DNA of 64,000 nucleotides from Rehmannia glutinosa. Its lineage: Eukaryota; Streptophyta; Magnoliopsida; Lamiales; Orobanchaceae. The DNA lies in NCBI GenBank assembly GCA_016081115.2, contig CM071936.1, positions 79,027,262 through 79,091,261 on the forward strand, written 5' to 3'. Below are positions 32,801-44,964 of this stretch, piece after piece (the stretch's first letter is position 1; each line of letters starts with the position of its first letter). The translations under genes and the position numbers were made by a program. The notes under the pieces are model-generated. The model did not search any database, was not told the origin of the DNA, and worked only from the letters and a program-made list of their open reading frames with translations.

Positions 32801-33077
32801 AGGAAATTTCAATCATGTGTGATAACACAAGTGCAATTGCAATCACTCAAAATCTGTGTTGCACTCAAGAACAAAACATATTGATGTCAGATATCACTTC
32901 ATAAGAGATCATGTTGAAAAGAAGGACATCATCTTGGAATATATTTCAACTGACAAGCAGTTGGCTGACATATTCACAAAACCATTATGTGAGTCAAGAT
33001 TTGAAGAACTCAAGCATGAGTTAGGATTAATTGGTGAGTTGACACTCGAGAAAACTCAAAGAAAAGAAAAGAAATAA
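29890..33077 (+). pseudogene. pol of element B
   Basis: Protease region about 29,890-30,120, poorly preserved (the active-site triplet is not readable as DSG). GAG-pre-integrase about 30,290-30,480. Integrase core about 30,500-31,080, with VVVDDYSRYTW and the second Asp in RSDRGTEF. Reverse transcriptase 31,494-32,330, best preserved at 31,559-32,185 with YQMDVKSAFLNGLL, YGLKQAPRAWYDTL and YVDDIIFGS. RNase H about 32,400-33,077, ending in ADIFTKPL and a Lys/Glu tail. Numerous frameshifts mean no continuous polyprotein. Confidence 0.88.
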
Positions 33078-33602
33078 AGTACGAAGAGAGGAAAAAGAGC
33101 TGAACTCTTAAATCAGCTGAGTAAATCAGTCGTATCGGAAAGATAGGTATATCGAGTTAGCTGACAGCTGAGTATTTTCATACGAGAAGAAAAGAGTTAA
33201 ATCAGCTAAGGGACAAGCTGAGTCATTTATGAGCAAAGTGACAAAAACGCAGTCATTTTTACTAAGCGGGAATGTTTTTAAGAATGACGTCAGCATAATT
33301 ATGATGTGTACAGGCAAAAGCTGCACACCAAGCTTATGATTGGATATCAATACTGCCGCATTAAATATGAGACATTAAATGCTAATCGGCGTGCAAGATC
33401 TAAGACGTTGATTTCGATCACATTTCAAAAACCACCCGCACGTCCTTTCATGAACCATACTTAAACTCTTTCGTCCGTTTCTCTCCCACATTACCAAAAA
33501 CTGTTCATTTCTCTCTCTCAAAAGCAAAGGCAAAAACTCTCTCTCAAAACCCTATCAATCTTCAAATCACCTTCTAAGTTTTGTTCGGTGAAATAATGAA
33601 AA
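33078..33602 (+). promoter_or_regulatory. Inter-ORF spacer of element B with a possible internal promoter and leader
   Basis: Contains a perfect TGACGTCA at 33,285-33,292, kept in element A (1641-1648). Downstream, 33,420-33,600 resembles a plant 5' leader: pyrimidine-rich runs (TTTCTCTCCC, TTTCTCTCTCTC) and CTCTCTCAAAACCC, directly followed by the accessory ORF ATG at 33,603. No strong TATA box is seen. A promoter here is inference. Confidence 0.4.
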
Positions 33603-36600
33603 ATGGCATCTACTCATGATTTTGTCAAGCTAGGAAAGCAAATCCACAACGGGTCTACTGTGGATTTCGAGGGTATGGTCAAACAGGGTCCGATGACTCC
33701 TCGTAAAGAAGATCGCTGAAAAACTAAAAACGCCTGGGCTAAAACCATTTTCGACGATGGAGTTTCCGATGACCTATGTGGAAGAGGTCGCACGCGAGTT
33801 CTACGTGAACGCTGAGATTCATGATGAGGGGATCAAATCCTCTGTTCACGAGAAGGAGTTCATCATTACCGCCAAGGATTTGGCGTAACACTCGCTCGTT
33901 CGCGGCAGAAGGAGCACGAGAAATCAATGAACTTGATGTTGACTTGGTCTTGCTTGGAAGGAAGTAGCCAAGACCGATCAGGTCTTGAAAAAGATAGTCT
34001 ACATAGCTAACAAGAGGTCTTTGAAGGAGGACTACCACAAATTGTTGGACATCGTTGCCAAATGCATAGACATCAAATTTGGCAGCTTTGACCAATTGTC
34101 CAAAGCAAAATTGATCGTAATGGCTGCGATCATTGAAGAAAATAAAGTGAATCTGGGGCTGAGTTTGTCTGCAGCAGACTCGCTTTAATGTAGGGAACAA
34201 ATCCTTCAAGGAGAATGGAACATTTGGAGGATCCCTGGGATACGACCTGGTAATTGGTCGAATAATGGAAGTGAAGAAAGTCCCTCTTCGACATGGAAAG
34301 GTGTTCCATGTAAACAAGAAAATGTTCCGATCAAACCTCTCGGGCATTTAAGAGAGCCTACACTAAGAGAGTGATACAAGTGAGGGGAATCGGTGACCCA
34401 AGATACAAATGTCCCCTCTCCACCAAAGAAGAAGGCTGCCCCTGCACTGCTAAGAAGATTGTTGCCCAAAGAAAGAAAAACAACCGCTTCCCCCTCGCAC
34501 TGAGTCACCTGCCCGCAGCTCGTGTCTCTCGCCCCCTGCATGGCCGCAGAGAGAAGGAATACCAAATACCTTCTCCGGTTGTCAAGAAGAGAGAGCGATA
34601 AGCAAGACGGCCCTCCTCGTAAGAAGACGACAACACGGCCCCGCGCCAAGACTCGAAGAAACCTCGTCGAACTAAATCCCTCTGGTTCAAACAAGAAGAA
34701 GAAGAAGACTTTTCAAGCGTTCCAAGCTTGAGAAACCGGGTCGAGTCGACCACTCATTTCGGTGGTGAAGATATCCGAGAGGCTGGGAGAAGCGGAGTCT
34801 CAGTGATTGATGGAAGCCGCCAAGTCTGCGAGGCCGATCACAGAGGCAACTCGATGACTTGATTGTAGACAGAACAAGCGAGGAACAAGGCACACTGGTG
34901 AGACAACCAAATCACTGTTGATGGATTGTCTCTCCACTGTAATAGAGGCTGCTGAAGGTGTCGGCAAAGCCGCTACCCTTAATACCTGGAAACGAGGGCC
35001 GCAAGATAATGATGAAGACGATGTAATCATGCACTCTCCATTGTATCCGGATATCCAAAATCGTCATGCAGAGTGGAGAAAATGGAAGTTCGAGCCTATC
35101 CAGTGCGAGTTTGAAAATCCGAGTTCATTGAGGAAGAAGAACTCTTGATTTCTTGAGGTGGACACAATCTTTGTAAGCCCTTGACGAGGATAATTGCATC
35201 AATATACCGGAGATTCGAAAAGAAAATGAACGGGCTAAAGCAAAGTGAGACGCAGAGGCACGTGAGAAGGCCAAAGATCGCCCTCTCACCGGCACCACAG
35301 AACATACACATCCTCACTTTGACGCCCTATCGAAAGTGATGAGGATCCGGACCCTATTCTTTGCCACGAAGAGTTGCAAATGCAGCAAGCAATGGAAGAA
35401 TCCAGAATCCTTCATGAGCAAAGAATGATGGAGGGACAGGAGAGTCCTCCAAAACACACCGGTGGAGATAGACCCAATGGGAGTGGTGCAACATATTGCA
35501 TCGTTGTTGTTCTTGCCACCACTTGACTCACTCGGAAGAAGGAATTAAAGGAACTGGCAATGAAACTGGGATAGTGGGGACCCCAGTCGAGCCAAACCCT
35601 AATGAAGGTGTCTTACCACCTGTCCCAATGGCTGAATACTCAGTAGGAATAGCCGGAAGTCTAGAGACGAGTGACCCCATTCCAAGTCACTCACCTGGTG
35701 TGCCAATGAGGGGGAAACTCCTCCACCTGCAGCAAGGTCGGAGGATCTGTTTGTCTCCACAATGAATCTAGGAGGCAAAGTGGTGAAGGAACAAACACAA
35801 AGTACACTGCAAGTTGTCATCAACGAGGCTCGCAGGCGATTGAGACTGTCTCGGTGAGGTGCCAATCGCTCCGAAGGCTAATGACGCCGCGATGCGATCG
35901 AGGCACGAGGAAGGAACAACCCCGGGAGTTAACACTCAGGCGATGAAAGTGCAATACATGGAGTTGAGACTCTAATGGATGCCACCGAGAAGACCCTAAG
36001 ACAGTGACATGTCGAAAGGGATGTCAAGGCCTCGCTGTAGTTGAGACTCGGCAGGAGGTAATGAAGGCCAACGGAGGTTGAGACTTCCGGGGTAAAGAAT
36101 CTGAAGTACAGAACATCCCTCCCGCTATCATTGATCCATCGAGAAAAGGAGATAAGTGCGCTTCACGATTCCCGGGATAATCTGATGTAACCTTTCGGGA
36201 TCGGAAGGAGACGATGAAGCCGAGTCATCCCCTGGATCGATCCAAAAGACTGGTGAGGATGTTCCAACCACGAGTAAGTCGACCTCAAGACTACTCGCCA
36301 AACTTTCAACTTTGATGATGAGCCACCCACGGAAATCTCATCATCGTCCGATGACGCTCGATAAGGCCGAGGACCGTCAACTAATTTGGATAAATCATTT
36401 GAGACCAACGGTTGTTGCCGAGACAATTGAGGCTCGCAAGTCGGGTCGACTTCACAAATGCACTCGTAGTGAATCGAGTCCACCGCTCGGCTCCCAAGCC
36501 GCAGCAGGATCGACTTCACAGAGGACTTCACGAGCACCACTCATCATTGAACAAATCCCAGTTGCCGTGATGATCCCTTTGTAGAATCATTTACCTTCTC

Positions 36601-38185
36601 TCTGGGAGGTACCCGACCTCCCTAACGAATCAAAAAGAGATCTCGAGCGCCCACGGACAGATCCTGTCATTCCATCGTACACTATCGTTCCGGTGACTAT
36701 GATTTTGACGCTGCTTGGCGTCACCAAACAGAGGTAATTTGAAGTTCGGGAGGTGTTCAAAGCATTATTTTTGAAATTGAACAGATGGAGAGGCACCAGG
36801 CCTCGATGGACATGAGATGGATAATGGGGATGCCAACCTGCATCGCGACTTGAGAGGCATAATAGTCGAACTGGGAGTGGTGGTAAAGAAGAAACAATGC
36901 GTGTGGAACAAGCTAGATATTTGAACATTGTTCAACAAGCTGTTGGTCTGGCGAAATGAGAATGTTGATGCAAAGACAAAATTGAAAGAACACATTGAGC
37001 AATCTGCATGAATCTCACATCTTGAGATAAAGCTACTACGTGAGCAAAATAAGAATGAGCTCTGCGTATGGAAGAAAACATGGATCTAAAATTCGATCTT
37101 CTTCTCATGGTTGAGATGAAGTTGATTAAAGATGAATCCAACGCTACTCGCTCCGAAGTTTAGTGCAAGATACTCGCATGACATACTCGAAGCGTAAACT
37201 CGACTATCGCAGACTCGACTTCGCTTGCTAGTTTGTTTCGGGGTTCCTCTCTCTCTTTGATGATGCCAAAAAGGGGGAAGAGGAATACCTAAAAGCGAAG
37301 GGATCACGAAGTTGAGAAGGAGGAGCAATCGTGAAGGGAAAGACAATTTGAGGAAGTATTAAGAGAAAAGAAAGGGAAGTCTGTTGAGGGGGAAGGATCG
37401 AAAGATGTGACCTTGATGATTGCTAAAACCCCAACAAAGTCTTGTCACCGGTGATATTATCGCCAAACTCAATGACTCGCCACTCCAACACACTTTGTAC
37501 CAATGGGTTTGAAAAGAGAAAGACGATTGAAGCGAGGGGATGGAGGAAGTGGAAGGAAGGATGAATGCCCGAGTTATGGATATTCTCAAACAACATGGAG
37601 GCATTCCAAAGTGACAGCGAGACACTTATGCCATCTCGATTTGGAATCGAGCCAAGATCAGTTGATGAATTTAAAATGCTCGCATCTAAAGGATACTTCG
37701 CAAACATGTCCATGGTCAAGCCTGTGACTTATCTTGGGAAAAGGGTCTCACACTATGTGAAGAAGCCGACAGCAACGAGACTAAGTGATACTCTGCTGGT
37801 CACTCCGCTAGTCACTCATTGGGAAAAAGAAGACCCTAAGTACAATACACGCCCAGGTAGAGGAAGAATCGGTGGTGGAGGAAGAGGTTTGGACCAGATC
37901 TCGCCCAAAAACATTGAGTACATAGATCCAGGCAAGAAAGGAGGGATCTATTTGGGTCAAGTTTTTGACGAAGTAGCCAATCTACAAGTGGCTAAGAACA
38001 ATCTTGAGTATGTGAAAAGAATTGAAGAAGAAAATAAAAGACAAACTCGGCTATGGGAGGAGAGACAAGAGAGACTAAAAAGAGATGAAGTCGCCCGAAA
38101 AAGGCGTATGAAAAGAAGAAGAAGAAGGCGGTCAAGACGAGAAAAAGAGAAGAAGATCGAGAAGATGAAAGAGTCAAGAAGATGA
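33603..38185 (+). pseudogene. Post-pol accessory ORF of element B
   Basis: Starts MASTHDFVKLGKQIHNG at 33,603. The N-terminal domain has VEEVAREFYVNAEIHDEG and, after frame changes, LLDIVAKCIDIKFGSFDQLS and FHVNKKMF, closely matching fragment F (63,354-64,000). A long, low-complexity Pro/Ser/Glu-rich middle follows in broken frames. The last part (37,565-38,185, about 206 codons open) has FGIEPRSVDEFKMLASKGYF and a highly charged Lys/Arg/Glu C-terminus likely to form a coiled coil. Position after pol matches the 'env-like' ORF slot of Sireviruses, but I see no signal peptide or membrane segment. Function unknown. Confidence 0.62.
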
Positions 38186-38518
38186 AAGAAAGAGGAAGGA
38201 GATGAAGTGTTGCTATCCACCCCTTCATGTATTTTACTATGTAAATACACTTTATGTAAGTCTTATGTACACTATATAAAACTGTACAAATTCTATACTT
38301 GTGTAAATATAGAACAACATGGTTAGCTTAAGCCCCGGTTAAACTCTGATACATTTTTGTTGGTTTAAGCTCTGATACACCTTGTGACTATGTAAAGAAC
38401 AAGAATGTTATGATCAATAAAAGATCGATTCTAAACACACATTCTGTGATTCTACATATGCCTGTATGTATCTTTGCTGTTTAAATTATTGATGTATGTT
38501 TTAAGATTTGGCATCATC
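38186..38518 (+). other. 3' untranslated region of element B
   Basis: T-rich sequence after the accessory ORF, with TATGTAAATACACTTTATG, AATAAAAGATCG and similar; it may contain a polyadenylation signal (AATAAA near 38,415). No ORF. Confidence 0.5.
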
Positions 38519-38532
38519 AAAAAAGGGGAAAT
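38519..38532 (+). promoter_or_regulatory. Polypurine tract of element B
   Basis: AAAAAAGGGGAAAT immediately before the 3' LTR start TGTTGGGAAATC. Confidence 0.8.
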
Positions 38533-40088
38533 TGTTGGGAAATCATTTTGTAGATTTTGATGAATGCCATGTAAAACTTAGAATAGGAAGTTGGCACCCC
38601 ATTTTTGATGTAAACTGCATTGTAATAGATAGGGCTGGTCAAGCTGAGTTAAGTCAGCTATGCCTAAACATGCAAGAAGACAATGGAGACTAGAAGGAAG
38701 ACTCATTGCAAGACAATAGTGAGTATGGCAAAGAAGAGAAGACGGGAACTCGACTGAAGGTGCAGCTGAGTGAAGTATCAGTCAAGTCAACTCAAGACAA
38801 CCAAGTCTCAAGATCGAAATGACAGAAGAGTCATCAAATGATTGGAAGCTGACTCGAAGTCACCTGGGAATGTGAAGAAAATGCAGTCAAGTTAAGACAA
38901 CTGAAAGAGATCCGTTGCACAGAAATCAAGAGAATTACTTAAACAAGTAATACCTCCCATCTTGCCTTTCTTGAAGTGCTCGGTTCGAAGCGTGCAAGAG
39001 GAATAAACCAATGGGAAGCACCGCACCATGTCAGAACTCTGAAAAGCTGAAGAATCTTTCATACGAGGAAATGGAAATTCCAAGGACTACAACAAGACAA
39101 GCCAACGACCACAAGTGACTTTCAAAAATAAGCCTATCTCTTCAACGGGCAGATTTTTGAAAGATCACTATAAAAGGCTGAGGAATAACTCTGAGAGCAG
39201 GTTACCTGAACCACGAACATTCAAGCAAACATTTGAACTGTAACCTAAGATATTCTCAAATCATTCGAGATCAATCCTCAAGCCTACATTACGAAGAAAA
39301 TCAATCCAACACTCACCTGTGAAGGAAAGATAACTTCAATCAGTTGAAGAGGAAATTTTTGAAGAATCAAGGGGTCTACATTCCACGGAGGATTGTAGGA
39401 AGGTTCAAGGTCGAACCAGTCTCAAGTTTTTGGAGGGCTTCGTTATCAAATCCAATAAGCTTGAGCAAGTGGGCTGTAGTAGCAAGGCAACTGCCCTGTG
39501 AAGAAGTTGAGTCGTACGAGAAGCCAGCTGCGTGACCAAGGCATCTTCAGACTGAGTCCCAAAGGATCAAGTCATTGCGTGATCAAGACTTGTATCCGGA
39601 TCGTTACCACTTTGTATCCGATCAATACTTAGTGGATTCCTCCAGGAGTTGGAGAAGAGAGAAGTAGAAGAATTACCCCATCTTCGAACCTCTATAAAAA
39701 CTTATCATGTCATTTACATTTCAGCAATTTAATTCCTGCATCTTATTTGTTTAACTCTTCTGATAAATTTGCTATCCACTTGATAATCTCTAAGTGCTAA
39801 AACCAAGTATTAAATCAAACTAAACCAAATTTAAGGGTGTTAAGTCTTCCGCTGAAAACAAACCACAGTTGAGCTAAGTCTTTAGTCTTAACAGCTGAGT
39901 TATTCTATCAACAACTCAGTCTAGTCTGTTGAGTGACTAACTCTACTGATTAACTAATTTAGCTGTCCACCAAGGATACAGCTGTGAAGTATTAACTCTG
40001 AATATTTAAAAAGACTAAATCGAAAAGTTGGTAAGTTTTATTCAACCCCCCCTTCTAAACCTTACACTCACACCCCTTGGGACCAACA
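38533..40088 (+). repeat. 3' LTR of element B
   Basis: 1556 bp, TGTTGGGAAATC to GGGACCAACA, followed by the target duplication AAGTT (40,089-40,093). The TATA box is at 39,169-39,177. Confidence 0.93.
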
Positions 40089-40093
40089 AAGTT

Positions 40094-41453
40094 TATCTCT
40101 AATGACTGATTGGGACGCTACGTATAAGTTTAGGGCAGAAGTTAGTTTGAAGTCTTTTAGGTCTATTATGGAGAGTATGGTGGACGGTAGTGACGACTTT
40201 AAGCGTTTTTTTGTTTTATTTTCATTGTCTTCATTTTTAACACCAAATGCCAGCAGGAATGTGGACTTTGGTGTGTTACGTTCAGTTATTGAGGTGGAAA
40301 ACATAAAACAGTTGGATTGGTGCACACATGTGCTTAATAGGCCGTGTGTTGCTGTTAAAAAGTATAAATCAGGGAGTGTTAAGAATGTGAGCAGCTGCAT
40401 TTTAGTTCTGCAGATCTTGTATTTTCATCGTTTGAAATGGCAAGGTCGTGCGGAACCCACAACCCTACCATTGATACAACATTGGAACACAGACAGAATC
40501 AAGAAAAGGGTTGCGGAAGAAGTTGCAGCTGGTGAATTCGGACAGGGAGAGTTCCTGACAGACACATATCCCGTGTCTCATAGTAAAGGACAGAGTGGGA
40601 AGAAGCCTCTTGGCAAGGGAAATATTTGTGAGGAAGAAGAGTGAGTAAAAGATGGGCAGGACGGGAAGAAAAGGCAGACAGAGGAGAGAAAGAAGCATGA
40701 GAATGATGATGAGAGCGAGGACTGTGAGTTGATTGAGTTGATCAAGTACAAGCTGCCCAAGAGTGAGATGGTGGATGAGGACATCCACAAATTGGCGAAG
40801 GATGTAAGATAAATGTTGTTATATATATTATTATTTACTTTAAAAGTATTAGTAGTTTTCTAATAATTTTTGCTGTTTTGTTTTTCAGGAAATGAGCGAG
40901 TTATTCATGTTGCTTAGGAGGGACATGAATGTCATATTTCACGCGCACATGGAAAAGGGTTAGGAAGCTGCAGGAACAATTCGCTGAAAAAGAGACTTCA
41001 TTGTCTCCAGCTGTTGAGTTTCGTGAGACTCAACAGCTTTTTTCAAGTGCAAAGCTGCATGAATATGTTGACGAGGTTGTCAGCAAATTTGAAAAAATGA
41101 AGAGATTCATTGACCCTTCCACGCCGCACTTTGAGATTCCGACCCCGGAAGAGGGTGTTATACCTGGGGTGAATAAAGATGTCCCTACTGCTGCGCATGA
41201 CGATGTAATATCCGAGGAGAAGAAAGAGGTAGAGGATGAAAAGGAACATGATAAGGAAGAGGCTGAGGATGTGAAGGAACAGGAGGAGGATGATGAGGAT
41301 GACAAGGAAGATTTGGAGGATAAAAAGGATGAAATTCATGTGAATCAAGATAGCATTGATGATTGCGTTGCATATCTTGAGAAGGATGATCAGGAGGAGA
41401 AGGATTTAGTTGTGGTTGAATCAGGTATTAGTAGTTGTACTGTAGTGTATTAG
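40094..41453 (+). pseudogene. Ulp1-like gene, central exons (right arm)
   Basis: Continues the exon cut by element B: SLMTDWDATYKF, FRSIMESMVDG, ILYFHRLKWQGRAEP, CEEEE. It then meets a TGA at about 40,641 where the left copy has an Arg codon. An exon from about 40,893 encodes MSELFMLLRRDMNVIFHAHM and, after a one-base insertion near 40,955, the acidic Glu/Asp/Lys-rich stretch to about 41,427. Splice-site-like AG/GT borders match the left arm. This is the middle region between the basic N-terminus and the Ulp1 catalytic exons. Confidence 0.8.
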
Positions 41454-41935
41454 GGTTTACACTATAATGTATTAGTTGTAATTCTATTAGGTATTAGTTG
41501 TTCCATCGCATCGTATTAGTTTTTACCGTTAGGTATCAGTTGTTATTCTATTAAGTATTAGTTGTTGCATTGACCGTATTAGTTTTTACTCTGTTAGGTA
41601 TTAGTTGGTGCACTTTAATGTATTAGCTGTTACACTATAATGTATTAGTTGTCATACTAATACTTTACACTATAATGTATTAGTTGTCATACTAATACTT
41701 TACACTATAATGTATTAGTTGTTATTCTATTAGGTATTAGTTTAGTTTTTACTCTGCTAGGTATTAGTTGGTGCACTGTAATGTATTAGATGTTACACTA
41801 TAATGTATTAGTTGTTGCATTGAACTGTTTTTAGTTTTTACTCTGTAGGTATTAGGCGGTGCACTGTAATGTATTAGCTGTCACACTATAATGTATTAGT
41901 TGTCATACTAATACTTTACCATTTGTTTTTGTGGA
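41454..41935. repeat. GTATTA minisatellite filling an intron of the right Ulp1-like gene
   Basis: Mirror of 12,528-12,984: degenerate 20-23-bp units such as ACACTATAATGTATTAGTTG. The left-edge sequence GTACTGTAGTGTATTAGGG is the empty site of element C. Confidence 0.82.
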
Positions 41936-41940
41936 AACAG

Positions 41941-43361
41941 CTGAACGGTGGCCCATCCGTGAGAAGAAAGCTTTCAAGTGTTCGTTTATGAAAAATCACA
42001 GCAAGAATTTTACTGGTGTTGTGTTGTCAAGAAAGCAAAAGGATGTGGCTGATTATTGTTTCTTCAATCATAAAGCAAAGAAAGAGTAAGTAATGTTTTC
42101 AACTACCAATTCTGATTATGTTATTGGAATAATATTTTTTTTCATTATTAACTGATATAAGTTATTTTTTTCAGTCGAGATGAACCATTTTTTACACATG
42201 GTGGGTTTTCTTATGTGTCGTTGGCTGATATGCGCACGTTGAACGATGAAAGTCTGATCCACATCAGCATAATTGATACATGGACATTGCTCCTCAATAG
42301 AAGAACTGTGGATGCAAAGAGGAAGAAATGCTTTTATTTCTATGCTAAGCATTCTGCAAGCAAACAATGTTGTTTTATTTGATGTATTGTCATGCTCTAC
42401 ATTAAGTAATGGCATGTTTAACATTGTGTTTTATTTTCAACAGTTATACATAGGAAACATGGCTGAAGAAATCCCTGGCAGAGATTGGGGAAAAAGTTTG
42501 AGAGATTGTTGGATGCACTGGATGAGAGCAGTAGGTGTGATGGATTTGAGCGGGTTTGACTTGGTAAGAAATCACTTTTATTTCTAATGTATTAACATCT
42601 ATATTGTACAGTATTAGTTGTTATACTATAAGGTATTAGTTGTTAAACTTAAATGTATTAGCTAAATATTATTATTTTTGTTGAATGTAGATTTTGTTCC
42701 CAATTTGCTACAAAGCCCATTTTGTGGTTGTTGTCATTAATTTTGTTGATGGGAAGGTCCAATATCTGGACAATTTGGTCCACCATGAGGCTGCTGTCGA
42801 AAAGTTCAAGAAACTTGGGACTGTTGTGGTAAGTATTAGTTGATACACTGAAATGTATTAGTTTTTACACTGCAATGTATTAGCTAGTATATTTTAAAGT
42901 ATTAGTTGTTACACAATTAGTTAATGTTATTATGGTTTTTTTTCACTTGATCCAGCAAAATTATTTTTCTAAACTGGCGAAAGAACTAAGACATCCACAA
43001 GCCCATGAGGTTGAGCGTTTCCCCTGGGAAAATGTTGCCTTCAGCTGGCAAGCCCTCGCGAACAACGTGGACTGTGGTGTATTTTTAATGCACCACATGG
43101 AAAATTTTATTGGCCAAGTCTACTCAAAGCCAGATTTGAAACTGGTATGAATGTTCCCTTTCTGAAACAAATATTGCTTATATTCATCCCTTCCTATATG
43201 ATTTTTTTTTCATGCCTTTCTTTTTTGTGTTTTTTTTGTAGCGCAAAGTACAGCGTGCTTTAAGGGTATCTTTCTGTTCTAGAATTCTGTTGAACCCGTT
43301 GAATGAGAAACGAGTTCAAATTGAGAAAGATGTTCTTGATTTTGTGAGAGAGATGAAGTAA
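41941..43361 (+). pseudogene. Ulp1-like cysteine protease, catalytic exons (right arm)
   Basis: Exons: 41,941-42,087; about 42,173-42,345; about 42,443-42,563 (RDWGKSLRDCWMHWMRAVGV); about 42,691-42,829 with His in CYKAHFVVVVINF and Asp in QYLDN; 42,954-43,145 with Cys in NNVDCGVFLMHH; 43,243-43,361 ending EMK-stop. The C48 triad His-Asp-Cys is intact, and each of the last four exons is open with GT/AG borders. A frame change in the second exon (near 42,345) and nonsense codons upstream make the whole gene a pseudogene. It converges on the transposase gene at 46,110. Confidence 0.86.
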
Positions 43362-43395
43362 ACAAGTAAGATTTTATTTAACCTAGAATCAATTT

Positions 43396-44959
43396 TGTAG
43401 GTCCCAAGGGGTGTGAGTGTAAGGTTTAGAAGGGGGGGTTGAATAAACCTTACCAACTTTTCGATTTAGTCCTTTTAAAACGTTCAGAGTTAATACTTCA
43501 CAGCTGAGTCCTAGATGGACAACTAAGTTAGTTAATCAACAAGAGTTAGCCACTCAAGACTCGAGCCGCATTGATAGAATAACTCATTTGTTTTGACTAG
43601 AACTTAACTTGACTGTGATATGTTTTCAGCGAAAGACTTAACACCCTTCAATTTGGTTTAAGTTTGTTTTAATACTTGGTTTTAGCACTTTTTGATTATC
43701 AATTGGATAGCAAATTTATCAGCAAATATTGAAATAATGTGTAGAAATTAAAGTGCTGAAATGTAAATGACACAATAAATTTTTATAGAGGTTCGAAGAT
43801 GGGGTAATTCTTCTAATCCTCTCTTCTCCAACTCCTAGAGGAATCCACTAAGTATTGATCAGTATGCAAAGTGGTAATCAGTCCAGATGCAAGTCTTGAT
43901 CACACAGCTGACTTGATCCTTTGGAACTCGGGCCTGGAGATGCCTTGGTCACACTGGTGGCTTCTCGCACGACTCGTTTTCTTCACGGCAACGCTTTGCT
44001 ACTACAGCCCACTTACTCAAGGTTCTTGGATTTGATCACGAAGCCCTCCAAAAACTTGAAACTGGTTCGACCTTGAACCTTTCTACAATCCTCCTTGGAA
44101 TGTATACCCCTTGATTCTTCAAATGTTTTCTCTTCAACTGATTGAAGTCGTCTTTCCTTCACAGGTAAGTGTTGGATTGATTTCCTTCGTAATGTAGGCT
44201 TGAGGATTGAACTTGAATGATTTGAGAATAGTTCAGGTTACATATATTGTTTCTTACTCGTATTTATTTTCTGATTGTCAAGGTTACCTTTTCTCAAAGT
44301 GATTCCTCAGCCTTTTATAGTGTTCTTTTGAAAATTTGCCCGTTGAAGAGATAGGTTAATTTTCAAAAGACACTTGTGGTCGTTGGCTTGTCTTGTTGCA
44401 GTTCTTGGAATTGACATTTCCTCGTATGAGTGATTCTTGACTTTTCGTAGTTCGACACAGTGCGTGCTTCCCATTGGTTTATTCCTTTTGCACGCTCGGG
44501 ATCGAGCACATTAAGAAAGCGATATGGAAGTATTACTTGTTTAAGTAATTCTCTTGACTTATGTGCAATCGATCTCTTTCAGTTGTCTCGACTTGACTGC
44601 ATTTACTTGACTTCCCCATGTGACTTCGAGTCAGCTTCCAATCATTGGATGACTCATCTGTCACTTCATCTTGAGACTTGGCTATCTTGAGTTGACTTGA
44701 CTGACACTCCACTCAGCTGCATCTCAGCTGCACCTTCAGTCGAGTTCCTGTCTTCTCTTCTGGCCACACTCAGCTACCTCACAACGGAGTCTTCCTTTTA
44801 GTCTCCAGTTGTCTTCTTGCATGTTCAGGCATAGCTGACTTAACTTAGCTCGACCAGCCCTATCTATTACAATGCATTTTACAACAAAAATGGGGTGCCA
44901 ACTTTATATTCTAAGTTTTACATGGCATTCATCAAAATCTAAAAATTAATTTCCCAACA
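43396..44959 (-). repeat. Solo LTR of the A/B family
   Basis: 1564 bp. On the minus strand it starts TGTTGGGAAATT and ends GGGACCTACA. It is flanked by a 5-bp target duplication AATTT (43,391-43,395 and 44,960-44,964). No internal sequence remains: the product expected from recombination between the two LTRs of one element. The left arm near 11,100-11,115 shows the empty site. Confidence 0.92.
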
Positions 44960-44964
44960 AATTT

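Larger units (their letters stand above)
25876..40088 (+). mobile_element. Element B: complete-length Sirevirus-type Ty1/copia element
   Basis: 14.2 kb. LTRs are at 25,876-27,424 and 38,533-40,088, with TG..CA ends. The target duplication is AAGTT at 25,871-25,875 and 40,089-40,093. It has an initiator-Met PBS, gag, PR-IN-RT-RNase H, a roughly 4.6-kb post-pol accessory ORF region and a polypurine tract. Coding frames are repeatedly broken. The host exon is continuous when the element is skipped, and the left arm shows the empty site near 22,195. Confidence 0.95.

Noticed and set aside
33603..38185. True envelope gene after pol
   Set aside because: The post-pol slot matches Sirevirus 'env-like' ORFs, but no signal peptide, transmembrane helix or glycoprotein features are visible; the domain is the plant transposon-protein type.
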